DNA from: Hemileia vastatrix
Lineage: Eukaryota > Basidiomycota > Pucciniomycetes > Pucciniales > Zaghouaniaceae
DNA length: 64,000 bases
Direction of reading: 5' to 3'
NCBI GenBank assembly: GCA_030280995.1
Contig: JASXTE010000012.1
Location: 6,395,001 to 6,459,000 of the forward strand
The notes below the pieces were generated by a model. It had not been told where the DNA came from. It made no database searches and saw nothing but the letters and a program-made list of their open reading frames with translations. The first letter of the stretch is position 1. The number at the start of each line of letters is the position of its first letter. Positions 9,661 through 20,269 of this stretch are shown piece after piece. A program made the translations under genes and the position numbers.

Positions 9661-11863
9661 ATGACTGATCAAGGTGTCTCTGCTGCACGTGAAGAAGAAT
9701 TGGATTTAATTGATTATGATGAGGCTACTTCTGTGAGTTCTCATTTAACTAGTAAATTATCTCAAATTAATCAATCATTTCCCCAATCAGGATGTAGAAA
9801 TGGAGGAAGTAGAAATTCTGGTAGAAACAACTCAGGAACAGAAACCTGTAATAAACCCCCCAGAAGAACTTCCAAAAGGCTTCAAAATAAAAAAGATGCC
9901 ACTACCTCAACAAGTAAAGAACCTTTCAACACACATAAAAGAATTAAGGACAGAAAACTTGAGATTGAGGTCAAGAGTAGATGCTCTAGAGGAAAAGGTA
10001 AGAAAGATAGATGCTTTTCTTCAAGAGAAGAGGAGACCTCCTCCCCCCAGGGATCTTCATTAATTGGCTCCCCAGCAGCCAGAGAAAGTGGAAGTATCCA
10101 AGTGGCAGTGGATTGGCTGAACACTTAGTGGGATTACCTGTCTCAAAATCAACAGACTCAATTGCCCCAAGCAGGTCCATCAAGACCCAGCCAAGTCAAC
10201 CCCACACCTCCTCACCCCTATCAAGGAGGAAGAAGAAGAAAAAACAATATGATCTTGCCCAGCAAACCTTGGTAAGCCCCTCTATTTATTCTCAAGTACC
10301 ATTTCTTGTAACTAATTCAGTTCCTTCAGGTAATTCTGGAAGAGGAGATGAGACTGTGAGACCTGTGGAGGCTGAGAACAGTAGACAAATTGCTCAAAAC
10401 TCAAATGTATCTAATCCTTTAGTTCTAATTGCTACTTCAATGACAAATCCTGATTTGGCTATTATTGATGAAACACTTGAACCTGAGTTTTATGAGAATC
10501 TGGAAAGTTACTCTGTTTCCTTATTGAGAAACACTCCAGATGTAGCTAACATTAATGATGAATATTTGAGGGATATTATTGCTAAAAAAATCATACAATG
10601 AACAACATGCAACTGACTAAGAAATATAATAGTTTGTTAACTGAACAGGGTTATCAAGCAATAAGGAGTGAATCACAGAGAGTTTCTGATGAATTGTTTC
10701 ATTACAAAGCAACCCATGAAAAGAAAGTTGCTTTATGGAAAAATATCAAAAATGATTTGTCTAAACTGAAAGATACTGTATCTGCCTGTTTCCAGGAGGT
10801 GGAGATAGATGAGATGAATCTGAAAAGATTGAATGACCATTTTTCATCTTTTCAAAATAAAAATCAGTTATCTTTTGCAACAATCAATGAGAGTTTATCT
10901 AGTCTTCCAAGAGTGAAAACCAGACTAACAACCATTGAGGAGAAATTGAACTCATTATTTAATGATCAAACATATTCTGAGATTTCTTTAAAGGAACATA
11001 TAGTACAGGATGCTCCAAAGTTACCTGTGGCTAGTTCATCTAAAGGAAAATTAGTTCCAGAAATACATGTTGATACCCCTGAGTTTCCATCAAAAATTGA
11101 TGATGCACCAGGATCTTCAACAGAGGGATTAAACAATGAGATTACTGCACAACTAGAGAATTTACAGCTGCTACTTACTCAGAAACAAGCTGGTACTAAG
11201 GAGACTCCTTCAAATCAAAAGAATTGGCCAAAACTTGACCAGTACCCAACATTTGATGGTGATTCTTCTTCTGATTGGCAGCAATTTATTTGCAGAATTG
11301 ATAACTTAAAAAATTCTTACAAACTCCCAGATGAGGAAATTGTGTCTAAGTTAATTTCTTTGTTTACCAATGTTGCCCTAATGTGGTATGAATCTGTTCT
11401 CCTGGACAAAAATGACTACTCATGGGAAGATTGGAAAAAATTGATTAAAGCACAATTTGGTGGCTCCAAGTTCAAAATGGCTCAACAAAAGCAGTATGAT
11501 GAAAATAGATATAGCTCTTCCACTGATAAAACTATTGAGTTCTTAATGAAACTTTTAAAAATCTTGAGGGCAATGGACCCAAATATGGAGTTTGAGTTAT
11601 GGAAGGACAGGATCCTTTATAAATTACCAATGTCTCTGAGAGACTTGATAGTGGCTAGGACTGAGTTCTCCAGAGAACCCTCTTCTTTCATTAATACTTG
11701 CAATGAGATCCTTCTAAACAACAAGTATGATGTCAGAAGATTCATTCCTAGGACCCCTTTGGAGAAACCCTCCACTTACCAACAGAAACCTCTGGAAAAG
11801 GTTGGTAAACCTTCTGCCCCTGTTGCACCAAAAAAGTATGCAACAAACACTTGCTTCAAGTGA
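9661..11863 (+). pseudogene. Gypsy-1 gag
   Basis: Translation starts at ATG 9661 (MTDQGVSAAREEELDLIDYD) but coding sense passes to other frames: a coiled-coil ORF in the +1 frame (9800-10063), a further frame to 10601, then, after a run of seven A, the main capsid frame from 10598. The capsid has NWPKLDQYPTFDGDSSSDWQ, WYESVLLDKNDYSWEDWKKL, QFGGSKFKMAQQKQYDENRY and LPMSLRDLIVARTEFS, shared with Gypsy-2. The zinc knuckle reads TCFK then TGA then NKPWKKGH; the second Cys codon is TGA. Gag and pol otherwise share a frame. It would form the particle; as read it cannot. Confidence 0.8.
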
Positions 11864-12397
11864 AACAAGCCTTGGAAGAAAGGCCATGTTTTTGACAAGA
11901 GGATAAATCTTGTTGAACAAACTGAGGAGAAGGCTGATGACACAATAGAACTGGATGATACTTCAAGTTATTGTGCCAGAAATATTTCATATGAATCTCA
12001 ACAAGAAATCTTGATGCTGCAAGAAGATATTCATTATTTAAATACTATTGATATTGATAATAATGATTTATCTACAGTTGAGGATGCTGAGATCATAAGG
12101 AACATCGAGGATAGCTCAATTGTAATTGCCCCTCTCAAAGCACCAGTCTTGATCAATGGAAGCAGCATGGAAGTTGTTCTGGATTCTGGAGCTGGAGGAA
12201 GTGTAGTATCTGAAAAAGCACTTGCTTCAGTGGATCAAGACTATAAATCAAAACTGATGCCTATCACTCCTGAAAATGGGAGAGGTTATGGCTCTGTTTT
12301 GTCCCCCATTGGTAAATACAAGGCCATAGTATTTTTTAAATATAACCATGGTTTTGTAAGAGCTATTTGTGATTTTGTTGTCATGAAAAATGATAAT
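11864..12397 (+). pseudogene. Gypsy-1 pol, part 1: protease
   Basis: In the same frame as the capsid, past the TGA, the sequence encodes an acidic linker and then a retropepsin domain, PVLINGSSMEVVLDSGAGG, with an intact DSG active site, followed by YKAIVFFKYNHGF and CDFVVMKNDN. The reading frame stops at element A. Joining 12397 to 16146 across A continues as LSSWFIIGNDILTKYG in frame, the C-terminal part of the protease domain. Confidence 0.85.
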
Positions 12398-12545
12398 AGG
12401 GGGTGTCAGTTCTGGCAAATCCGCACTTAACTTAAGTGCGGATTTCAAACCAAATCAGCACTTACAAATCAGCACTTAAATTTTGCAAAAAAGTCACTTA
12501 TTTCAAAAAAGGGTGTCAGTTATGACCTCAAATCAGCACTTTTTT
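12398..12545. repeat. Element A Myb-side terminal and subterminal repeats
   Basis: Within 150 bp of the end, the motif AAATC(C/A)GCACTT occurs about five times in both orientations (near 12417, 12432, 12451, 12466, 12530), together with GTCACTTATTT-type variants. The mirror arrangement occurs at the other end. Such clusters are typical binding sites for element-encoded Myb-like proteins or transposases; this role is inferred. Confidence 0.65.
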
Positions 12546-13670
12546 CCGGTTTTTTTTCACAACCACATTTTGGCCACAAAACATCCCTTCCTTTCTTACC
12601 CCATCCCTGTCACATGTGACACACTGACCTTCCTCGCTACCTACCCATCAATCCTCGGCACACACCCCTTCCTGACATTTTCAATATTTTGACCAGGCAT
12701 GTTTACATTCTTTTTTACTTATTTCTTCTACTTCTTAATCTTTTTTCTATGGGTGTCAGTTCTGACCTCAAATCAGCACTTTTTTTGTGATTTTTTTTTC
12801 AAAACCACATGTTGGCCACATCATCCCTTTCTTTCCTATACCATTTTGTACTCTCCAAATGTCCTCTTTGTGTACTTCATTCACTTGGGTTGGTATTTTG
12901 GTTTGTTGCATATTCATTTTTTTTGGAATTTACGGTGAAAATTTTTTTTTTGGATGGCTCATTGGTTTTCTTTCACCAGCTCAACATGAAATCGCATATT
13001 TTCTGAAATCGCATATTTTGTCAGTGATTTTTTTTTTCATTCATCCCTCATATCCTTTTCCTATTCTCCTCCAACATCCCTCAAACAATTTGGTTTCATT
13101 CATTTTGTCATCTCATCTCTCCAGGTAAGTCACTTTATTCTTTTTTTTTGATTTTTTGATTACTAATTATAATTTTTTTTGTTTTTTTCTGTTTATTTTA
13201 TTTTTTTTATCTAAATTTTTTTTGTAAGTGGTTATTTTGGATTTCAATGGTATAATTAACCTTTTTTTTCTCTCCCTCTTTACTTTCTTTTTTAGCTCCA
13301 TCACCCTACTCTTCATCCCTCCTTGGCATGGTCATTATCCCCCCTTTCCCTTATTTCACTTTTTTTTGGCTCCATTTCATTGAAACACATACATTGCACA
13401 TTCTTTATGCATTTCACTTACTCCATATTCAATTTCCCCACAATTCCAACATCAATCTTTCTCACTCTATTTTTCCTACTTTTCAATCAAGGTAAGTTTC
13501 ATCTCCTTTTTTTCATGCCTATATGATATCTCATTCCATTTATGAAAAGTTCATACTTAAATATATGTATGACTCTTATCTGGATAACAGTGAACTTATA
13601 AAACTCCTTTTGATCTCATCTTCATTACCACTTTTCAAGTTTTTGTAAAATTTTGAAAATCAGACTCGGA

Positions 13671-14000
13671 ATTAGGGTTAGGTTTATTCAAATCTAATGT
13701 TCTTTTTACTGAAGATTCTCCTGAAGGCTACCTTTCATTTCCCACAAACAGATTTGAATTTGATTCAGTGGTTGCTGAGATATTGACTGTTAAAGTTGAG
13801 CCTTTTTTTTCCCAATTTAAATTTTTATCTCATTTTTTTATGTAACAAATTAGGGTTAGGTTTACTTAAATCACATGTCCTTTAACTGAAGATTCTACTA
13901 AAGAATATCTTTTATTTCCCACAAACAGGTTTGAATTAGGTTCAGTGGTTGCTGAGATTTTGACCTTTGAAGTTGAGCCTTTTTTCCAAATTTCACTTGT
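13671..14000 (+). repeat. Two tandem ~178-bp repeats with TTAGGGTTAGG, element A
   Basis: Two units start at 13671 and 13849. Each begins ATTAGGGTTAGG and contains CTGAAGATTCT, TTTCCCACAAACAG, TTCAGTGGTTGCTGAGAT and GTTGAGCC. Element D has three units of the same family. They lie upstream of the Tet-like ORF and may be intronic or 5' non-coding. Confidence 0.75.
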
Positions 14001-14099
14001 CTTATTTCACATTTTTATATTGCATATTTAGAGGATAAGGATTCTGAAACTCTTATATGATTATTATCTAGGCATGTATCCGTTGCTCAAGAATATCAC

Positions 14100-14699
14100 T
14101 AAAGCTCAATAAGATGAAGATTTTTGCTTGTGGGACACTCTACCTTCCTTTAACTCTTTTCTTGCTCTTCGACTCAAAAAGCACTGTAATAAAGCATTTG
14201 AAAAAAATCATGAACCTGCAACCAAAGTAGGAATACCGAATTGGTGTGACTCCGAATGGGAAGATATCAGCCACGAATATCTTTTATTTTCTAATGTTAT
14301 TATCACTCATTCTGGATTTCACAATAAAATTCACACCAATACCAAGGACACCAATTTTCTTACTTTTGGTATATTCTCATACATCAAACCGATTACTGGC
14401 CAACCAATACCATCTCCAGCTAAAATCAAATGACATGGTTTATATTTTCCAGACCACCAGTGCATCATTGATTTTGGTTTGGGAAATGGTATCATCGAAA
14501 CTATTTGGAATTCTTCTAAGGATAATCATCAAACGACCAAAGCTCCTCCTGGTTTGGAATCCTGTCAAGATTTAACACATTTTGGTTGCTCATTTCAAAT
14601 CAGTCATAAGTTGATTCAAAGAATCAATAAGGTAATGAAAGAAGGTAAAGTTAATCGATTTAAAAAAACTTTATTTAGATCCAAAAAGTATGGGGATTA
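14100..14699 (+). pseudogene. Tet-like 2OG-Fe(II) oxygenase ORF in element A
   Basis: One frame encodes DTLPSFNSFLALRLKKHC, GIPNWCDSEWEDISHEY, ITHSGFHNKIHTNTKDTNFL, TFGIFSYIKPITGQPIPSP, a TGA at 14431-14433 where D has Gly, then HGLYFPDHQCIIDFGLGN, IIETIWNSSKDNHQTT and THFGCSFQISHKLIQ. The order (GFxNKxH, TFG, PxPSP, GLYFP, distal His, FGCSFQ) matches my recollection of Tet-like 2OG-Fe(II) oxygenases common in rust genomes. That family oxidises 5-methylcytosine in other organisms. The Fe-binding HxD appears as H-T-N here. The stop shows this copy is broken. Assignment rests on motif memory, without a search. Confidence 0.6.
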
Positions 14700-15005
14700 G
14701 AGTTGTCATCAAAAATTTTATATTTTTCGTAAATTTTTAATAAATATTTTTTATGTATCAATTTCCTCAACTAAAGTAATGGGCCCATGACCTTGTGTTG
14801 TATAAATGGTAATCATGATAACATTTATTTGTTTCATGGGGTTCCTCTAGCCTATACCTGTGGAAAGTCCCAAACTTTTGTTTCTAGATTTGATCTGCAT
14901 TTTGGCTGAGGGATTGTCATTACTTTAAACTAGAGAAATTGATATATATTAGATATTTATTTAATAATTTATGTAATTATATTAAATTTAGATGACTTCC
15001 ACCAC

Positions 15006-15200
15006 TTAATTCAATAAAATGCAGGGGGGGGGTATTGCCAAATTTTCAAATCTGACATGTGAAATTGATGACTTAGAAAAATTTTGGTTATATCCACCCC
15101 TTGCTTCAATAAAATGCAGGGGAGAGTATTGCCAATTTTTTAAAACAGATATAGAATTTTTTTGACTTGTAAATATTTTGGTGAAAATTTTTGACAAGAA
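15006..15200. repeat. Tandem AATAAA-bearing repeats of element A
   Basis: Two copies about 95 bp apart share TTCAATAAAATGCAGGGG, ATTGCCAA and GACTTAGAAAAATTTTGG. The same block is present in B (two copies), C (two) and D (three), always between the plus-sense and minus-sense genes, so it may provide poly(A) signals. Confidence 0.65.
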
Positions 15201-15229
15201 TGTGAAAGTAATTGTTTCCACCTTGAGCA

Positions 15230-15834
15230 GGTTTCTGGCTCAAAGGAATATCAGTACCATCAACAAAACCAATACATCCTGGGAAGCCCTCTGCTTGCAT
15301 AACCTGAGATGATTCAAGTCGCTCTTCTTTTGTTGGCCAGGTGAGAAGTTGAGATTACAAGGAGTTGATGGCAGTGATACATTGTTTGGTATAAGTGTTA
15401 ACTGAACCATACCCTAAATCAAAGACATTTTCTAAACGTTTCAAAGCGGCTCCATTACCATTTGAACCCAAATGACATAGTGTGATGGCCAATTGAATTG
15501 AAGGATGTTGTTGTTCTTTTTGAGAATTATTGTGAAATATGGGATGATCCTGAATAAGCTCAAGAAATTTAAGGAAACATTCCTGAGAAGTCCTGAAAAG
15601 CTCTCTAAAACTGGGTGTAGATAGTTTAAGAAGTGTTTGGATGTTGTACTTGGGGGTATGAAGTACTTGAGGCTTTCTGGGAAGAAGGTAACGTTTCGTG
15701 GCCATTTTTGAAAAAAAGACAAAATCTTCTTCTAGATCAGAATCAGAACCGCAATCAGAGTCCAAGAGCAGTTCAAGAGCCATGAAAGTCATTGCTTTAT
15801 GTAATTTATCACGATTTGAAAGTGAGGAAGGCAT
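15230..15834 (-). pseudogene. Harbinger-like transposase, N-terminal part (element A)
   Basis: Read on the minus strand from ATG 15834 (MPSSLSNRDKLHKAMTFMAL): an acidic stretch, RKPQVLHTPKYNIQTLL, FRELFRTSQECFLKFLELIQ, then LAITLCHLGSNGNGAALKRL and GYGSVNTYTKQCITAINSL, the helical N-terminal domain of PIF/Harbinger (HARBI1-type) transposases. A TAA at 15355-15357 interrupts it (B has GAA). Beyond it comes GFPGCIGFVDGTDIPLSQKP, the first catalytic Asp in the DGT motif. The rest of the DDE domain is missing: the ORF runs into the AATAAA repeats. It could not cut DNA. Confidence 0.82.
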
Positions 15835-15959
15835 GACTCTTATATGATATGATATGAAGATGTAAGTGATGTACGATGTTTTGAGTTATGAAGTGTTATG
15901 CTGCGGAGTGCTGCGTATGAATGTGATGATGCTGACAAATCAGTGAAATGGGACTTGAT

Positions 15960-16142
15960 GGTGAAATCAGCACTTTTGGTTGAGAAAGTGCGGATTTGAG
16001 TGAAATAAGTGACTTATTTCATTTTGAAATCCACCAGTATTGGGGCTAGTGTGATTTGGAAATCCGCACTTATTTAAGTGCAGATTTGGTCAAATTTAAG
16101 TGCAGATTTGTAAGTGCGGATTTGCCAGAACTGACACCCCCT
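15960..16142. repeat. Element A transposase-side terminal and subterminal repeats
   Basis: The last 180 bp hold about seven copies of AAATCMGCACTT or its inverse (near 15966, 15986, 16060, 16073, 16097, 16115) plus AAATAAGTGACTTATTT, a palindrome, before the CCCCCT terminus. Confidence 0.65.
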
Positions 16143-19100
16143 AATTTAAGTAGTTGGTTTATCATAGGAAATGACATTTTAACCAAATATGGCATAAATT
16201 TAGATCCTTCAAGCCAATGCTTCACAATGGGGATAAATGGGAAGAGAAAATTTAAGTTTTCCTCCCCCAAAAAATTATTAAAACCAGAATTGAACACATG
16301 TAATTCTGTGGTTCAATATAAAGGAAGATCTACAAAAGAAATGCATGCCCTTATGACTGAAATTGACAATGCCTCTTTTGAAGAACAACTTTCTGGTGAG
16401 GATAAAGATTCCATCATTAACTTGATAAAGTCTTTTCCTATGGCCTTTGCTCATGGGTCACATGAACTGGGATTAGTTAAAGAAATGAAACTCTCATTGT
16501 CTTGTCCATTGACTGACATACCACCTAGTTTAAAGAAGAAGCCTTATCCTGCTTCTCCCACAAAGAGAAAAGATATTGAAGACAATATCTCTACCCTTTT
16601 AAAAATGAATATTATTGAAAAGGTAGTTGAAACACCTAAATATTGTGCTATCTCACCTGTCCTAATTTCTTATGAGAAAGATAAAACCAGGTTATGTGGT
16701 GATTATAGAGCACTAAATACTTATACTTTTAATGATATCTATCCTTTACCTAGAATTAGCTCTATACATTCTACCTTACAAGGTGCTAAATATATCAGCT
16801 GTTTGGATGGTAATAAAGGATATCACCAGGTACCTGTTGAGAAAAATTCTCAGAATTTTCTGATGATTGCTACTCATATGGGTATTTATAAGTATGTTAG
16901 GATGCCATTTGGCCCTAAAAATGCCCCTTCAGTTTTTCAAAAAGTCATGGATAACACATTCCATCAAGAGATAATTGAAGGATGGCTGATGGTTTATATT
17001 GATGATATCATTATATTCTCAAAAACATTCGAGGACCATCTCAACCACCTGTGTAAAGTGTTCCAAAAAATGGATGAGATAAATATGATACTTGCTTTGA
17101 AGAAATGTAAATTTGGTTTCCATTCTTTAAAAGTTCTTGGTCATGTTTTTTCAGTCTTACAGATATGTGTTGACCAAAACAAAGTGGCAGCCATACAACA
17201 GGTGAATGCTCCTAATAAAGTTAGAGAGCTACAGAGTTTTTTGGGAATGTGTGGATACTATAGACAGTATATTAAAAATTACCAAGTCATAGCTTTACCC
17301 CTTACCCAATTAACTAGAAAGGATGTTGCTTTTGTCTGGAATAGTGAAAGACAAAGAGCCTTTGACACTATGAAACACTGTTTGATTTCAGCACCTATTC
17401 TTGCTTTACCTGACTTTAATCAACCATTTATTTTATATATTGATGCCAGTTTTATTGGTCTGGGTGCTGCCCTCCATCAAAAACAAGTGATGAATGATAA
17501 AGTATCAGAAGTAGTAATTTGTTATATTTCAAGAACCTTAAGAAATAGTGAATTGAAATATGGTGCTACTCAATTGGAATGTTTAGCTGTAGTGTGGGCT
17601 CTAGAAAAGCTACATTATTACCTAGATGACCAGAGATTTGAACTTGTCACTGACTGAAGTGCAGTTGAATCCCTTTTAAACTTGAAAACACCTAACAGAC
17701 ATATGTTCAGATGGCAGTTAGCTGTTCAAGAATACAGAGGGAGAATGACAATTATTCATAGGGCTGATATTGTTCACTCAAATGTGGATATGTTATCAAG
17801 GTTACCTTTACCAAATGATGACTCTAATCCTGCTTATGATCCTGAGGATGAAATTATTCATATTCATGGGATATATGTGGTTGATATGGAGGAAGAGCTA
17901 TTACAGCTTATTCTGGATTCATATGATAAGGACACTGACTTAAAAAAGTTATGCACCATATTAAATGATCCAAAGAATTCTTCAATACAAGCATTAATTA
18001 AAACCCTTCCACCAAAGTACCAAAAAGCTTTGGAAAAAGGTAAATTTTCAATTGATGAAGGATATCTATATTATAGAAAAAATTTGAGTAATGTCATTGT
18101 TATTCCTCCTTCTATGAAAGAAATCATCTTGAAAATTTGTCATGATGACATGTTAGCTGGACATTTTGATCTTGAAAAAACAATGATCAGAATTAAAAAC
18201 ACTTCTTGGTGGGTTAATATGTCTGAAGACACCAAATTATATGTTGAATCTTGTGACTCTTGCCAAAAATCAAAAAGATTGACTGGTAAAAGAGCTGGAT
18301 TAATGCAACATATTGAACCTCCTGATGCACCATGGAAGATAATAAACATGGATTTTGTAACAGGATTACCTATTGCTGGAAAAGACAGTTATAACTCTTG
18401 TTGGGTTATTGTGGACAGATTCACTAAAATGTGTAAATTTATCCCTACTCACAAGGATGTTTCCACTAAAGAATTAGCTTTCTTATGGTGGTCTCATATG
18501 TTTAATACTGCTGGTTTTCCTAAAGTCATAATCTCTGACAGAGAACTTAAATTTACTTCTGAATTTTGGATGTCTCTGATGGATGTTTGTGGTTGTGATC
18601 TGAAACTATCTACTGCCCATCACCCTCAGACTGATGGATTAGCTGAAAGAATGATTCAGACACTAGAGGACATGATAAGAAGGTACTGTGCCTTTGGCCT
18701 TGAGTATAAAGATAATGGCAGATTCACTTATGATTGGGTTACCTTACTTCCAGGGTTAGAATTTGCCTATAATAGCACTATTCATTCTGTTACTCAAAAA
18801 AAGCCTTTTGAGCTCTGGCTTGGATATGTTCCAAATACTCCTGCCCAAATTCTCAATAACAAAATACCTAAATTGGATAAAAATCCTGGTGTAAAATCTT
18901 TTCTTCAAATGCAACAACTTTGCAGAAATCATGCTAAAAAATGTATTGAAAAATCATTTGAATATGAGAAGAAGAGATGGGACAAATCCCATAAAGAATA
19001 CACTTTTAAGAAGGGTGATGAAGTGTTGATTTCTACAGTCCACTTCAATTTACAAGGAAATAACAAATTAAAAGACCCATTTGTTGGTCCATTTGTTTTC

Positions 19101-19436
19101 AGAAGAATGATTGGAGACAATGCAGTTGAGGTTATTTTGTATTCTCCATATGACAGAAAACATCCTGTTTTTCCAATATCTCTTCTGAAAACTTACACAT
19201 CCAATAGTGATTTATTTCCAAAAAGGAGGGGAAGACCAAAGAAAACCCCAAATTAAATAACTGAAACAGCAGAAATTGAAAAAATTCTGAATGACAGAAT
19301 AGTCACTGCTGAAAAAGGTACAGAATACTTATTGAGATTCAAGAATAAATCATCTGAATAAGATTCTTGGATACCTGGGAAGGAGATATCTAATCTTCCT
19401 ACTCTACTAAAAAAATATAAAAAGAAAAAATCATAG
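16143..19436 (+). pseudogene. Gypsy-1 pol, part 2: RT, RNase H, integrase, chromodomain
   Basis: In one frame after element A: protease tail (FIIGNDILTKYG), RT with PSLKKKPYPASPTKRKDIED, RLCGDYRALNTYT, MPFGPKNAPSVFQ and YIDDIIIFS. RNase H follows (YIDASFIGLGAALHQKQ, QLECLAVVWALEKL), then TGA at 17655-17657. Next are the integrase zinc domain (CHDDMLAGHF...CDSCQKS), the DDE core (MDFVTGLP, ISDRELKFTSEFW, HHPQTDGLAERM) and GPF/Y-type segment. TAA 19254 and TAA 19359 precede and break a chromodomain (AEIEKILNDRI, YLLRFKNKSSE, DSWIPGKEISNLP). Catalytic residues are kept. It would copy and integrate the element; stops make this copy inactive. Confidence 0.9.
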
Positions 19437-19458
19437 CATTTTTTTTATTGTTTTTTTT

Positions 19459-19470
19459 AGAGTGAGGGAG
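19459..19470 (+). promoter_or_regulatory. Gypsy-1 polypurine tract
   Basis: AGAGTGAGGGAG abuts the 3' LTR. Gypsy-2 has GGGTGAGGGAG at the same position. It would prime plus-strand DNA synthesis. Confidence 0.75.
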
Positions 19471-20269
19471 TGTCAGCCGGGCTACTAGACTTACCTGGTA
19501 AAAAAATTAATTATTTTACTAAGGTGAAGCCACATCTTTTTAAAAATACTTATTAATATTTAATTATTTAACATTTACTTATAATTTACTTACAACCAAC
19601 TAAGCTAATTGTATTAAGTAGTGTAAATAATTAATTTAAGTAAGTGTCTTATACATTTTTACTCCCTAACACCGTGCTCAATAGTATAGTTGATTGGGAA
19701 TAAAAATTAATAATAAAATTATAATAAAAAAACCTTAAGATTATTATATTACTTCATTGAGAGATCTGGAATTCCGTGAAATTAATATAATTAATTTAAT
19801 TGTGATGTAATTAATTGTGACAGTCCAAGGAACTCATACTTTATTACTAATAAAATTGATGCCCTTGTTGACGTACCAATTAAATTATTTTCTTATGTCA
19901 TATATATACTCCTTTTAGTCATCTTCTTTCTCAAATTCTTACAGTAGATGGTGTAAATTCTGTGTCTTTATTTCCCTCATGTTTTGCCTATAAAAGGCCC
20001 TCACTTTTGTGCTTTTCAGAACATTCATTACTTATTTATTTACAACTACATAAAAAACTATTTATTATTATTTTAGTATTTACATTAAGCCGTAATTCTA
20101 AGACTTTTAAATAAAATAGTAATTATCCCTTTACCTCTTTAAATTATTTGAGTAAAAATCTTTAAAAAGATAAGAGAAATATGTACACATTTTTGAATCC
20201 TTTGAAATCCACTGTTGCTGTCCTTGAAATTCCTTAAAAATTCTTCTAGACTTGAAGGACCACACAACA
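19471..20269 (+). repeat. Gypsy-1 3' LTR
   Basis: Starts TGTCAGCCGGG and ends ACACAACA; same length as the 5' LTR with scattered single-base differences. TATAAAA at 19989-19995. Confidence 0.93.

Larger units (their letters stand above)
12398..16142 (-). mobile_element. Harbinger-like element A, inserted in Gypsy-1 pol
   Basis: The ends are AGGGGGTGTCAGTTCTGGCA and its inverted copy, flanked by AAT on both sides (12395-12397, 16143-16145). Removing A and one AAT restores the Gypsy-1 frame exactly. The left end equals the Myb-side end of element B (12483-12692 translates identically to 40268-40477 in reverse). The right end equals the transposase-side end of B. At about 12748 the B-like sequence stops and a second terminal-like segment begins (GGGTGTCAGTTCTGACCTCA), leading into a plus-sense segment like that of D with a Tet-like ORF. 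So A is a composite with its Myb gene replaced. Confidence 0.88.
8046..20269 (+). mobile_element. Gypsy-1: full-length chromodomain Ty3/Gypsy retrotransposon
   Basis: Two LTRs of 799 bp with only about a dozen differences by eye frame a 10.6-kb interior: primer site, long leader, gag, then protease-RT-RNase H-integrase-chromodomain on the plus strand. The flanks read CACTG before the 5' LTR and CACTT after the 3' LTR, a 4-of-5 target duplication. Element A (3,745 bp) interrupts pol; without it the interior is about 6.9 kb. Stops in gag-pol (TGA 11861, TGA 17655, TAA 19254, TAA 19359) and frame changes in 5' gag make it inactive, but the similar LTRs point to a fairly recent insertion. Confidence 0.93.

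Noticed and set aside
17655..17657. Selenocysteine decoding of the RNase H TGA
   Set aside because: Dikarya are not known to use selenocysteine and no SECIS-like structure was identified; kept only as one general recoding possibility.
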